Positions 1-11,700 of a stretch of DNA of 64,000 bases are shown here, piece after piece. The notes under the pieces are model-generated. The model did not search any database, was not told the origin of the DNA, and saw only the letters and a program-made list of their open reading frames with translations. The DNA lies in NCBI GenBank assembly GCA_030512295.1, contig JAULSR010000008.1, forward strand, positions 992,001-1,056,000, written 5' to 3'. The stretch's first letter is position 1; each line of letters starts with the position of its first letter. A program made the position numbers and the translations under genes. This DNA is from Bombardia bombarda (taxonomy: Eukaryota; Ascomycota; Sordariomycetes; Sordariales; Lasiosphaeriaceae).

Positions 1-16
1 GTGTAGGTAGCTCGGT

Positions 17-1451
17 TCAGGTGCTTCCAGCCCTTTTTTGCTTGCACTTGTCATGTAGTAAATGACCGTTCCTCGCCGTGGTTCGGGTAAACTCTGCACC
101 GCAGTTGGGGCACGTCGCCTTCGCTGCCTGTCCTGACTTTTCACGTTGATGTCGAAGGAGGTTGCTAAACGTAGAGAATTGGCGACCATTGCATCCATGA
201 TCCCAACATTGAGGCTTGGGTCGGCTTTGCACCACCCTGACCTGACCAGCAGCGTCTGGTGATCCATGGCCCATGACGGATGGCACTGCATACATGCCGA
301 GACTGGGATCTGCCATTTGCCTTCTGAATGCCACAATTAGAATCAATTGTCTTGAAGCTGGAAATTTCCTGTGGAACATACCCGTAGTGGGGCGGTAAGC
401 TTGGAGCAGCCGTCGAGGAGTAATTGTAGTTAGTCATATAAGATGACGCCGGGTAAGGATTTGTGTAGATGCCGCCTTGGTTATGGTCATGGATTGGAGA
501 CGAGAACGAGGGCAGGTATTGTGTCGTCGGGGGCTCGGCTAACAGCGAGATCTGCGCCGGTGCAGTGGTATAGATAGGCATATTCGACGCACCCGTGCCT
601 GGGTCGGCCAGGGATGTCGTCGGGGAATAAACCGAGGATGAGCTGCTGCCAGTTCTATGTCCGCGGGAATACATTTTGGAGCTGTGGCGGGCCTGGTCTC
701 GCTGTCTCTTTAACTCGCGCTGTTCTGCAGTGAGTGTGCCGCGAGGAGGGCTTGCTGTGACCGATCTTGATCCACTGGGGGGTGTCAAGCTTGGGTCGGA
801 TGTGTAGTGACTAAGGTCGGGGCCCAAAAGACCGGATCCGGGTTCAAGTACTGCTTCATGGTGAGCTATCGCTCCGTCGAACATGGAAACCAGTACATAC
901 CTGGCCAGCCAAATGATGCTCTTGATCCCATGTTATAGCCCGAGTCGTATTGGAGAGCAACGGTGCTGCTTCAAGGTTAGCCATGCGACGGAGTCAAAAG
1001 TCAGGTAGGCCCACCTCATAGCTTCTGATTCTATAGATGCCAAAGGTGGAGACGAAGCTAGCGTCGAGTTATGTTCAGGCGAAGGCTCTACTCGGAGTAA
1101 CGGCGTGCCTTGAGCTTGGGGCCTGTCCGTCTCAAACCAATCCGCGTCCGAAACAGCCTGTGTTGGACGCGTAAAGGGCCTCTGGTTCTGGGAAGAATGC
1201 GGAGGTGAGAAGGAAGGCAAGTGGTGTATGTGAGGACTGGTGTTATACGACGAGGATGTCAGTCCTCGGGAGGATGGCGGCCTGCTGCTGGTATAGGATG
1301 CGGTCTCGAAAGATGGTGGGTTTGTTGGAGACTCGGCAAGGTGTAGTGACTGGAAGAGACCCTCTGTGGTAGATGTTCCGCTGCTGTTTCTGGACCTGGG
1401 GTTGTGTGAGTAAGCGTCGTCGAAATTCTGATTTGAGAATCTTGAGTCCAT
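17..1451 (-). CDS. C2H2-type zinc finger transcription factor
   Basis: Probable DNA-binding regulator in the nucleus. Four exons (1451-1015, 965-901, 850-382, 323-17) join in frame to 425 aa. The introns are 49, 50 and 58 bp; the last two have GTATGT donors and all end in CAG. The long N-terminal part is rich in Ser, Pro, Thr and Tyr, as in fungal activators. A basic stretch at residues 207-226 (TAEQRELKRQRDQ) is typical of a fungal family. The C-terminus holds one finger-like unit (C363, C368, H382, with no clear fourth ligand) and a second one (C395, C398, H411, then H414 or C417). I chose the ATG at 1449-1451 because the SRFSNQNFDDAYS frame begins there; upstream residues in the same frame look non-coding. 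The target genes cannot be told from sequence. A developmental regulator would fit the long gene-free upstream flank, but that is inference. Confidence 0.85.
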
Positions 1452-4400
1452 CTTGGAGCAAAAAGAGACAGAAACGGGACGGCTGAGGGATACTAAGCAG
1501 CACATACGTTGTCCGGCGCGATAGTTGTGTCGGTGGCGACGTGTGGTTTAAACAACCAATGGAGCTCCCGTTGATTTATATGAAAACGAGAATGGTAGCT
1601 CGGCGACGGAGCGAGGTCTGGCTGGTGAGAAGTCAGGTAGTAAGTTGTAGAGGCAAGTCATACATCTATCTTTGGGTGAGATCGAATCTAGAGATGGCTC
1701 CTCAGCCTCAACAGGACTAGGACAAGGACCGGGAAGAAGTAGGCTTATAACTCTGGGGAGGCAGTACATCCCCACAGACCTAAATACTCCTATGCATGAC
1801 GAGGGGGGGCCAGATGAAGTCCACTGGTAGAGACAACGAGGGTCCATGGCCAGTCGAGGGATTAGAGTATGGGCAGGCAGACATGGGGGTATGCATGTAG
1901 GTGGGTAGGCATCTTGGAGGAAGAAATTCTCAAGAAAGGCCGCCGGGACAGGGTCAGGACTAGGAACGGGGATCTGGTGAGGTAGAGGGGTGAGCCGAAG
2001 ATACCTGGTACACAGTACATGCAAACAAGGAGACAAAAGAACACAGGGGTGGGAAGGCCAGGTCGATTTCGGTTTAGGCCTGTCAACGGCCTTACACTAC
2101 CAGGGAACGAGGGTGGATATCGGTACCGCTAAGCAGCCCATGTACCTCTCTGTCGATGGAGCTCTTCCTTTACTTTCCACTGTGTGTGTGCGTGTGTGTG
2201 TGTGTGAGAGTGTGGGTTGTTTGTGTTCTTACCCAAGGGGGGAGGGGATGGGGATGAGGGGAGCAAGAGGTCGGAAGAACACCGATGGGAGAGTGGCGCG
2301 GTGAAACGACCGTGGCTTCCTTAGGCTGCATCGCTTTTTTCCCCTCTGGCTTCTGTGTGGGCAGCTGTGCCGCGCGCTGTGTTATGAGGCAGGTGAGGTA
2401 ATGTGCCATTGTCAAACAGGGACCGCAGGTTGAGCTCGTGGCAGAAGAAGCATGGAACTCTGTTCATGGCCAAATGGTGTTACCATGCCTCCTCAATCCC
2501 ACGTTGTACCCGTGGTGTATCTACCTACACACACAGACCACCAGACTACACCAAGGGCAACACACGCCTCTCCTGGTGACGCTGCTGGCCTCGGCTGAAA
2601 GCCACAAGACAGAAGAAGCCTGGGAGTTAACAGCGTCCTAGTCCTTGTCATGCCATGGGAGGAGAGACGGGAGGGGAGAGTATGGATGGATATTCAGCAA
2701 GGCGCCTGCTGGCGCCTGTTGCAGCCATTCATTGCGCTGTACTTGTTCATATACCGCTTGCCGCAGGCGAACACCCCAACACAACACGACGTTGACGATC
2801 CGACCAGACACCAGGACTTTTGGAAGGTCCAGACGGCATGGAGGAGAGAGTGCGATATTGCAGGGGAGAGTGACTGACACGAGCTTGTCGTTTGTGGCGC
2901 ACGTTGCAGCCGTCTACCTACGATCTAGGGTTCGAAAGGGTGAGAGGGTAGAAGGGATGGGAATTGCCGTCGAGACACAAACTGCAGACGGAAAGACAGC
3001 CAGATCAGAGACCGACAAGCAAGCCCAGCAGGGTAGAAGCAGGGGTCTGGGAGCAAGGTGGAGAAAAGAAGCTAGGGAAGACAAGAGGTGGGAAAAAGAG
3101 AGAGTCGGTGACGCAGAGGCGTCTAACATACAGTGATCCACTAACGTTACCTGTGAGAAGTGCTTACCAGGTGTTAGTGATGCTGCGAGTCGACGCCTGG
3201 CAACGGCTCAGGTCATGGGGGGGGGGGGGGGGGGAGGGGGAGGGGCATCTTCTGTCGTCTCCTTTGTCTTGTCCCATCTCGTCTCCCATCCTCAGCTCGC
3301 ATTATTGTTTGTCTTGTGCCTGGTGGCCCAAGAAGCTGAGTTATCAGCTATTCTGGATTTTTTTTGCTAGCCATCTGGCCATCCGCCCATCTTCAGACCT
3401 CGGGCATGCATATAACGGAGGAGAGATGGGTAATGCAGCTGGTGGAATGAGCGGGCGGCGGGCATCCGTGGGTGCAGTACTTACTCGGCAGGGCAGTCAG
3501 ACAAACAAATTGACCACAGACTGTGGGCAGGTCGAAGGAGCGAGAACCCTGTCAGCAAGTTACACTTTCGTTTAATTCGATACCTTACGCCAACGACACA
3601 AGTACCTTGCACTTACCATCCAGGGCGGCAGGAGAAGAAGAAGAAGCTAAGGTAGGTACTTGAGGTGCTAAGGAAAGTGCAGCCCTGGCTCTTGCCTCCG
3701 CTACTACGATGCTCCTGCCTTTCTGCAAATAGACAGCTGTTGAGTACTACGGTACATTAGGTAAGACGTACTTCGTGCCTTCCTTACATAAGTTTTGTGA
3801 ATGGAGACTGAAAAGAGATGGAGGGCCACCTAGATTGATTGTGGGGACGACGGACTGGAATCCGAAGACCCCTACAGGAACCTGAGCGGAGGTACTCGGG
3901 TACCCAGGTACCTACTTACCCACCGCCTCTTGCGGTAAAGCTACGCCGCGAGAGACGGGCTCTGTGCGCGTGTTTGCGCCAGTCCTCGCCAGTCGCCAGG
4001 GTCAGAAACCAGTAGGCGCAGTTAAAGCCGCCACTTGTCGCGAGGCTCTCAGTCCCCGGAGTTGGGCGTTTTTTTTTTTTTTTTGCTTTTTTCCCATGCT
4101 CTTCAGTTCTTGACCCAATGCCGGCCTTTCTTTTCCGCTTGAGTTGAAGACCCGGGTTACTGTTCCTGCCCAACAACTCGCGTACCTGCCTCTATGTAAC
4201 CTAACCAAACCATATTTGCAGTGTACGTGGTAGGTATGTACAGCACAGGATACATACATACCTTAAGAAAAGCGACGCTGGCTGCAGCGCTTCCCTGGCC
4301 ATGGGTTGCTGGTGATGTTTGACGCTGATCCGAATCAGTCGCTTTGTCGACACCTGCCAAGACCTAGCCATGCGACTGGTCCTCGGGCTCGCAGCTCGCT

Positions 4401-5614
4401 CCCGTCGCTTCGTTTCTTCTGCAAGTCTTCTCGAAGGCAGGCTGATGGGGAGCCCGACTGCCAGGGCCCGGCGTGGTTGTGCCAGACTTCCAAACATGCA
4501 TGGAACTTCTTCTCACCCCGCCATGGAATATGGATCGATTCACTTTCCTGCTACTGTCGCACATGGCATGGTGTGGTCCACCACCCGAAACCTCGCCGCC
4601 CAAGGTGTATTTACACTGAACGTACCCGTATCTTGTGCGCCTGATTCACGACCTTGGAGCTCACGCTTGCAACGGGCCTCTGGAATCATTCAAGGACATG
4701 CATGATCCGCAGCTAGGTGAAATACGCTTGTTGCTGTTTGGCTCTGGACGACGAGTTCCTACAAAGTTTGCTCCCTCACAAGGAAAAGGACAACGAGGTT
4801 CCCCGCCGCCTGGCCGCAATATCGACTGAGTCTCCCGACCGTTGCCGTTGTGGGCGGACCCTGCAGCCGATGCCGACTCTGGCCGTTGAGCAAGGCTGAG
4901 CTTCTGAGGTCCACCGTGACGAACGGACCTGGTCCTCGACTTGACCATCGGTCTGTCTGGCAGCCCTAACAAGGCTAAGCAAGGCCAGGAGGCTAGGAGG
5001 CTAGGAGGCTATGGGGTAGCCAGGTATCGACGAGATGTCCAAACCCGATCCGGTCTGTGAAAGCCGAATGGGAGATAAGCACATTGTATGCTGGGGTTTC
5101 TGATGAGGTCTTTCGGTCTCTCGGTCCCAGTGATTTCAAAATGAAGCTGGAAACATGTTAGCTTCACCCGACGGGAAGACATCGTCATCCCTATCCGCAA
5201 ACTAAACAATGACGTGACAGTGACTATAACTCCACTGATCTCCACATCGGCCCCCGCAATGGCAGCAGAATGAAAGCCACACCAAAATTAGTACCTAAGA
5301 CTTTTCCCCCTATTAATATCGTCAATTACACCTGAGGAGGTACTTTTGAAGTCATTAACAACATCGCCCGCGCAGCGAACATGCCGGAAATCGTCGATTT
5401 TGACCGAGTTTAAAACCGAGGACTGGCCTAAACACTGGCCCGATGACCCCCCCCCCGATCGCAAGGCTACGACGAGGCTGCACCTGCACAGCAGGTGCGG
5501 GTTTACAACACCAAGGTATGTAGCCCGCGATATAGTTTGCTATAGGAATGGTGCTTTGAAGAGAGGCAAATGCAAGAACAAATAACCGGCGCACTGTAAA
5601 CGGCCTGCAAGCTG
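1452..5614. other. Gene-free upstream flank of the C2H2 gene
   Basis: No frame here looks coding or splices into a recognisable protein. The stretch has CT/GA-rich runs, a GT microsatellite near 2180-2212, an 18-bp G tract at 3217-3234, a T run near 4070 and scattered copies of a GTAGGTAC-like palindromic motif (near 3650, 3906 and 4232). It probably contains the promoter and leader of the gene ending at 1451, including many short upstream ATGs. Confidence 0.6.
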
Positions 5615-5650
5615 TTTCTTCGGGCATTTCTTCGGGCATTTCTTCGGGCA
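5615..5650. repeat. 12-bp tandem repeat, 3 copies
   Basis: Three exact copies of TTTCTTCGGGCA sit back to back. On the minus strand one frame would read as MPEE repeats, but the surrounding frame is short and shows no other coding signal, so I treat this as a minisatellite. Confidence 0.8.
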
Positions 5651-5880
5651 TTTCAATGCCTCCGCCACCCAGGCAACGGCGCGGCGCGCGGGCAGGGCAG
5701 TATGGAGAGCAAGTATTCAGGCTCAACGAGTAGTCTAACTATAATAACCTTTTTAAACGATTCAAAGTAAAAGAGCCGATTTCTACGTGCGGTGCGTGCG
5801 ATGCGTAAGATGCGTGCGAGTCAGTTGACGAATTTGACTAAATCATATTTACGTTTCTTACGCACCAAATTGTATTGTGC

Positions 5881-6050
5881 GGCTTGAAACTATGGCGCCA
5901 GGAACTAAGAGACCGTCATTTTATCAGGAGACACCCGTCATTCTATCCAGGTCGCTCCCTTGTCCCCACAAGGCTTGAAACTGGAGCGCCATGAACTAAT
6001 TAGGACTAGAGACCGTCATTCTATCCAGGCACACCGTCATTTTAGCAGGG
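5881..6050. repeat. Duplicated ~80-bp unit with four CCGTCATT motifs
   Basis: Two diverged direct copies (about 5881-5960 and 5971-6050) share GCTTGAAACT, a GCGCCA-type block, GAACTAA and then paired motifs. The motif core CCGTCATTYTA followed by KCMRG occurs four times, near 5913, 5935, 6013 and 6033. The layout is regular and no coding frame explains it. It may be a relic of a mobile element or an iterated protein-binding site. Confidence 0.65.
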
Positions 6051-6303
6051 TCAGAAGGGAGAGTCTCTAGCAATGGACCTGCCCAATACAGAAACATGTC
6101 GAGTGAAGCGTCCTATAGCGTGCTAACAGCGTGCGAGCCCAGGTAACCGCAGAGATTCCAGCGAGCCAGGTTCTGGGGTTTTCAGGTTTAGGCACACAGG
6201 GAATAGTGCACTTATTCACCATCCTCTCACGGGCACTGAACTAAACAGTACATATTCTACCGCCCGGAGACTGCTCGGGGTGATTACACGTGTAAACTTG
6301 AAA

Positions 6304-6327
6304 CCCCATTACCCCATTACCCCATTA
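6304..6327. repeat. CCCCATTA tandem repeat, 3 copies
   Basis: Three exact 8-bp copies in a row, just past the 3' side of a doubtful small minus-strand frame. No function is evident. Confidence 0.85.
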
Positions 6328-6399
6328 CCTAGTTTGAGCATAGTGTTTGGCAGACCGCTCCTGCCCCCGGCTCTCGAGGCGTTGCAAACGGATGTCCAA

Positions 6400-6721
6400 T
6401 CACCGGGGGACTGAGAGGTGCTTGCCGTAGCGCAGGCGCTTGCTGGTCTGTGCCACCCGCAAGATATGCTCCTGTTAGGAGAAATGAGAAGGGTTGAATG
6501 CACTTGTGCACTGAGCTCGGCTGGAGTGGGGAAGCTACGATGCGTCGGTGGGCCCAGAGCTTGAGTGGTGTCGACGTCCCATAAACCGGGCTTGTCAGGG
6601 CAGGTGCGGTACGGTACCACCCACACCCGACCAGCAAATCCAAGTCCTCGGCAGTGGGCTTGCTACCCTCGCTATCTTCTTCGTCGTAGACCTCGTTCAC
6701 GTTTGCGTTCGTAACCGGCAT
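6400..6721 (-). CDS. Doubtful small two-exon hypothetical protein
   Basis: An acidic N-terminal frame (6721-6632, with VYDEEDSEG and AEDLDLL) could join a second exon (6471-6400, EHILRVAQTSKRLRYG) after an acceptor CTAACAG, giving 53 aa. Phase fits, and both halves have the look of coding sequence. Against it, the donor would be GTCGGG, which is poor, and I recognise no family. It may be a remnant of a larger gene. Treat it as a lead only. Confidence 0.22.
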
Positions 6722-8521
6722 GGGGTGCTGTGCTCTCCCTTATTCAACACTCGACAGGCGACACTGCCCGGCACACTCCAACCTAACTCATCAGATGGAA
6801 TACCACCTGGCTGGCCCACCATGGTCTGTTCACCACCTGCCCGCGCGGGCGAAGGTGACCCGAGCGAGGAGATCAGCAGATGAAGCGGACTTGCCTAGGG
6901 AAGAGGGTCCCTCTTGGTCCACTCCTAACTCTTCGGTACGCTGTTTATCTACACTACTCAAACATCACACGAGACTACCTGTTGGGCTAGCGGCGGTCGA
7001 GAATAGCATCTCGGATCCGATGGTGATCGAATCGCAAAGGAGGTTGCTCCATGTGAACCGAGTAGTGTGTGGGCGCCACTCCCTAACTACCTCAACTAAG
7101 GTACACAAACGGCGCGACCACGAGGTTTCCGGCTCCGCGCCGCCTCGGCGCTTTCTTTACAATTGGCCAGGGTTGTTTGCATTTGGGTCTTTTGCGTTTT
7201 ATTGTTGGTCTCCATGCTGACTCGAGCTCCGCTCCAGGACTACGGCGTGCGTCGAGTGTGAAAGTACACCTGGGACCATAAAAATTGCTTAAGCCAAGCG
7301 TGCGAGTTGCTAATATCAACCGAGAAGCGAGATAGTACCAGTATGACATGATCTGATCGTCTTGCACACATCTCGCTCTTGGGTTCGCTTCCGTCCCGGC
7401 TGATGGACGCCCGCCCGCCAGTTCCTTCACCGCCCGTCTCCCCGTTCACGCCAACCAGTCAACTACGGATGATCAAACCTAGAACCTAGAGCCAGGTTTC
7501 TCACGCATGCTCCGGGTATACGAATACCTGAGGATGTTTCCCTCTGAGCCGTAGGGCGACGAAGCTATGCCCACCTACTGTCCCGTTAGCTACGGATACA
7601 CTACCTGCTTGGAGCTTTGGGGACATAAAAGCCAGCCTTACAATCCCTTCATCCCGCATCTACACTAGCCTCGGACTGCCAAGCATAAGACTTTGCCATG
7701 TTCTGAACAAGACAAGATTGAAAGTCCACTGATGGCGGGGTCCCTTCCCGGCGAACCACTCCTTATCGGGGCAGCAGAGGCAGAAGGGCTCAAAGTCCCG
7801 ATTTCGAAGTTCCCAAATTTCCAAGGTGGATTTCGCCCTAGACTCTGGTCAAAAGTACCTGCCAGTCAGCCGGAGCAGTACCTACGAATACCTTACCATA
7901 TTTAGACTTGTTTAATGCTGTTGCCTACGCTTCAGACTGCTTTGGTGCGGGCTGTCGTCTGCTGCGGTCGTGCTCTCCACCAGTCTACCGGGAAACAGGA
8001 GGCAATAATCCGGCTCCCACACGGCAGTTTATACGTTAGGCATCTATCATCGACATGGGAATCGAGTGAGAACTCAATCTCGAATGGCACACTTGCACGT
8101 CTACATCGAAGCGCACATCCATAGCACATCCATACCACTTCTCTAATCTCTAGGGCTTGTCGCGCCCTCGCGCCCCCTCAATCCTCTCAGCAACGCCGAT
8201 GGCACCCGTCCCTCAGTGGCGTGCTGCGGCATGGCGCTGAGAGGCGATTCTTTGTGGTGTACTGAGATATAAGTCCTACCGTGGCGGCTAATCACACCAA
8301 TGATACACGTTGCCCTACGCCTTGTATCTTTTCTGCCGTTAGCCAACTCAGCTCACCCGTCCAGACGCCGTCAATGCAACCCTGATGCATGGCACTGGTC
8401 GTCCATGCGTCTACACCACCGTGCTTTGGCAATAAGCCTCACAATATACTGTGGTACATCCTCACGAAGGGTCCCACGCACATGCTATGACCTTTTTCTT
8501 TTTCATCTTCCATTGGCGGAG
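6722..8521. other. Gene-free stretch
   Basis: Short open frames occur on both strands but none has a plausible protein composition, a recognisable motif or partner exons. I see nothing further. Confidence 0.5.
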
Positions 8522-8782
8522 ATGAGACAGTTGCGCTATGGGCAGCTTATCCATGACAACGCAGTAACGGGCACACCAGTTTATGGCTCGCCAGCAACAA
8601 CGAACATCCCCGTCCGAACAAGAACACGATGGATAAATCCCGAAGGTTCCGTCGCCAAGGCAGAGGCTGGTGTGGGGGCTGAAGATGACTCTCCGGGACC
8701 GGCTGAGGGGTGGGTGTGGCAGAATGGCGAAATCCTTCCGATTGGACACGAACTCTACTTGGCCCAAGAGACTGAGCGCTGA
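8522..8782 (+). CDS. Doubtful 86-aa hypothetical protein
   Basis: The frame from ATG 8522 to TGA 8782 gives 86 aa with a fairly natural composition and a Trp/Gly/Glu-rich end (EGWVWQNGEILPIGHELYL). No signal peptide, membrane segment or known domain is seen. The same frame stays open upstream to 8300, but that part is unlike a protein. It could be a real small gene or a chance frame in a gene-poor area. Confidence 0.28.
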   Translation: MRQLRYGQLIHDNAVTGTPVYGSPATTNIPVRTRTRWINPEGSVAKAEAGVGAEDDSPGPAEGWVWQNGEILPIGHELYLAQETER

Positions 8783-11700
8783 AAGGAACCGATGCCATTG
8801 ACTTGATCTACCCCGTCGACCTCTTTTTCAAAATAATCAACGCAACGCCGGCGATGATTAGGCATCTTGAACGCATTTCGAGCTAACGCTTGAGGCTATG
8901 TAGAGAGATTTTGACGGCGAACCCACCTCTGGCCAGTTGTGCAACCTGATCAGCCGCCCATAGGTCACGTCAACTCAACTTGTCATAGTCGCATAGTCGA
9001 CCCAACTTGGATTTTTAACTTAAATTGTGTGATGAAGCTGTCCGAACCGCTATCGTCAGTCGGCTTATCTCCATAACGCTCTTCTTCATTCCACTTGTCT
9101 CGGATCGTTACACGTATACAAACGATTGCATGTCATCTGCAGAGTCCATGGACCATTTTGGGAGAACATTTATTACCGGATTGATATCCATGGCTTAAAC
9201 TTACACCACCTTTTTAGGCCGCTAAGCATTCCGCCTGGTATCATTGAAGTACTTAATTCTTACCTCACAGCTGTTGAGGCTTGCCATGTAGGGATCAAAG
9301 ACTCTGGCGTAGGTGCAATGGGGAGAGCGCAATCTGCGGATCCTTCTACGTGGATATCTTGTCTACAGTCAATGTTTTTTTTTTTTTTGTTTTTCGTCCA
9401 AACAGAAACGGGGCAAGGTTCACCACTCACCACCACATATCGCTCCCACACGGCTCCCAACAAGACAACCGCTGTTTGCATTTGTTTGGACAGCTCGGAC
9501 CTATCCCGTGTCATGAACAGCACCTGAGCTCATGGTAAGGCGATCAACCGGATTCCAGCGACAGCAATGAACGAGGCCGGCAGGCGAGGGCTCATTCACC
9601 TCTGTTGATATCGAACGACAAAAAACGGTAACCTGCGGATTGACCCGGTTGCAAGTGGTCTTACAGCCCTGTAAGGCGGCGCGGGCACAGGGGCCTACCC
9701 GGAAAACACCCTTCTTGTTCCTTGTGCGGGCGGGGAAGGGCTTAAGCCAGTTGATTGACCCCGGGGCTTGTGGCTTGGAGGATCAGTGTCTCCTCCGCCA
9801 GGCAGGGTGGTATCGAAAGCTAGCCATGTCATGCCTGGACCCAGTTTCTTCACACTTGACTTATCTCGCCTTCGAGCTAAGTACGTCGCCGGTTGCTCGC
9901 CGGTTATCACCTTCATCGCAATGCCTCAGCACAAAGATCGTAACGTGATGCTCACCAATAGTTGGTCTCACCGATACATATCTAAGCTTGGCATGCAACC
10001 CGCGTTGTCACATCCAGACACAATATGTCATCAGCGCAGCCCTATTATCGAACCCTACCTGCCATACCTTAGCCAGCTGCAGCTTGACTGCTTCGGAGTG
10101 CGCGACCACGCCATGCCATCAGCAATCTCAGAAGAAAAAGAATCTCGTTCTTGTTCTTTGCCATGCCCTAAGATGGTGAACCTCACAGGTTGCCAACCAG
10201 ACTTGATACCTACGCCGCCCGTCAACCTGTGTCACGCTAACCCAACCCTTATGCGCGTTCGATGCACAGAGACGCAGCACTGGCCACACCAGGACTCGAC
10301 ACAGCTATAAACCAAAAAAAAACATTACGTGGATATTTGGGATGACAGATCAGAACGTGGGCTAAATAAGTTATCCCATCCCGTTGAATCCTCGGACGAT
10401 AACAAGGCGGACCGATTATTAGGTCCTTTTTGGTATTAAAGAGCTCATTACTGAAAGACCACGCTAAACACGCAGCTTCCTTGAAACCTCCCGTGCGATT
10501 CTTCAAATAACTCCTACAGTTGCGCTCATTTCATGGAGATATTGAACGAGATGAAAGACACTAGACACAAAAAGGAGAGCTTTCGACACCCCGGATAAGT
10601 CCAGGAGTGTAAAAATCAGGCTGCGCCGTTTCAGCGGTATAGGGATGCCTAGCCAGGTTCCCAGGCTGCCAGGAAACGACTCCCCGCATTGGTGGCGGTG
10701 CAGTGCTGCGTTGACTCTTTACATAGCAGTCAGAGTTGATGTCGCAATGACTAAAAGAAAGTCCAAGGTCCCCAACCGAACTAACTTGCACTACACCATC
10801 AGACTCAATGGTCAGACCCGTCTCGCCACCTCCTGGCCTGTCATCTGGTATGTACTGTACATACTCATGTGTATGCATCTAGGAACATAACCCGTACAAT
10901 GGTAAACAAAACAAGACGGAGTGCATTAACAATAAGACGTACAATCTAAGTCTAGACCTAAAAATACACCAAATATGCGACAAAACAACACATGGCGAGA
11001 TAAGACAAAACAAAACATAATCTCTTCATGCCTTGAAGCCTTACTTAATAGGGCTTCAACTCCGACAGAGGGCATGAGCGTTGATGTTGCAAGGGCTACA
11101 GATACTGCAGCGACTCTCTCTTTTCTACCTAGTGCGTTGCGGCACCGCCGCCACGACAAGCAAGGAATGCAAGCACTGCAATCCTTAAGCATATGTGTAT
11201 CCTACTGGTTACATTAAGAACTTTGTCTCAACTGGCAGGGCACGTTTGTTGACGAATGGCTAGCTCAGCCTTATGGATCGTGACGACATGTCCCTGTTCC
11301 GACGACACTAGTCATCGCTCGCAGCCAGCCAGCACGGGACAATAGCCATGTAATGACTTGGGCGGTTATAGTTGCGGTTGCTGCATGTCGGCAGCAGACC
11401 ATGCGAGCATACCTGGCTGAAAAAAGGTAAATACCTCAGGCAGGGGGAGAAGAGAGATGTCGAGATTGACGGCCACGAAACAGATGAGGTTGTACAATGG
11501 AGCCCAATATCTTTTCTCTCTTTCTCTCCATCGTGCCAAGCTTAGGAGCATTCGACTTCAAGGGCCGCCACACCGCCTCCCGCCCTCCCGCCCCCTCCTT
11601 GCCATGATCCAGGCACTCATCGAGGGCTGATCTCCTACCACATAGGGCTGCAGCTTGGGGCGCTTGCTGGTCAGCCATAGGTATACCAGCCACATACATC

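Noticed and set aside
7092..7450. Open frames on both strands near 7.1-7.4 kb
   Set aside because: Arg/Pro-rich or Cys/Trp-scattered composition, no splice partners and no motif.
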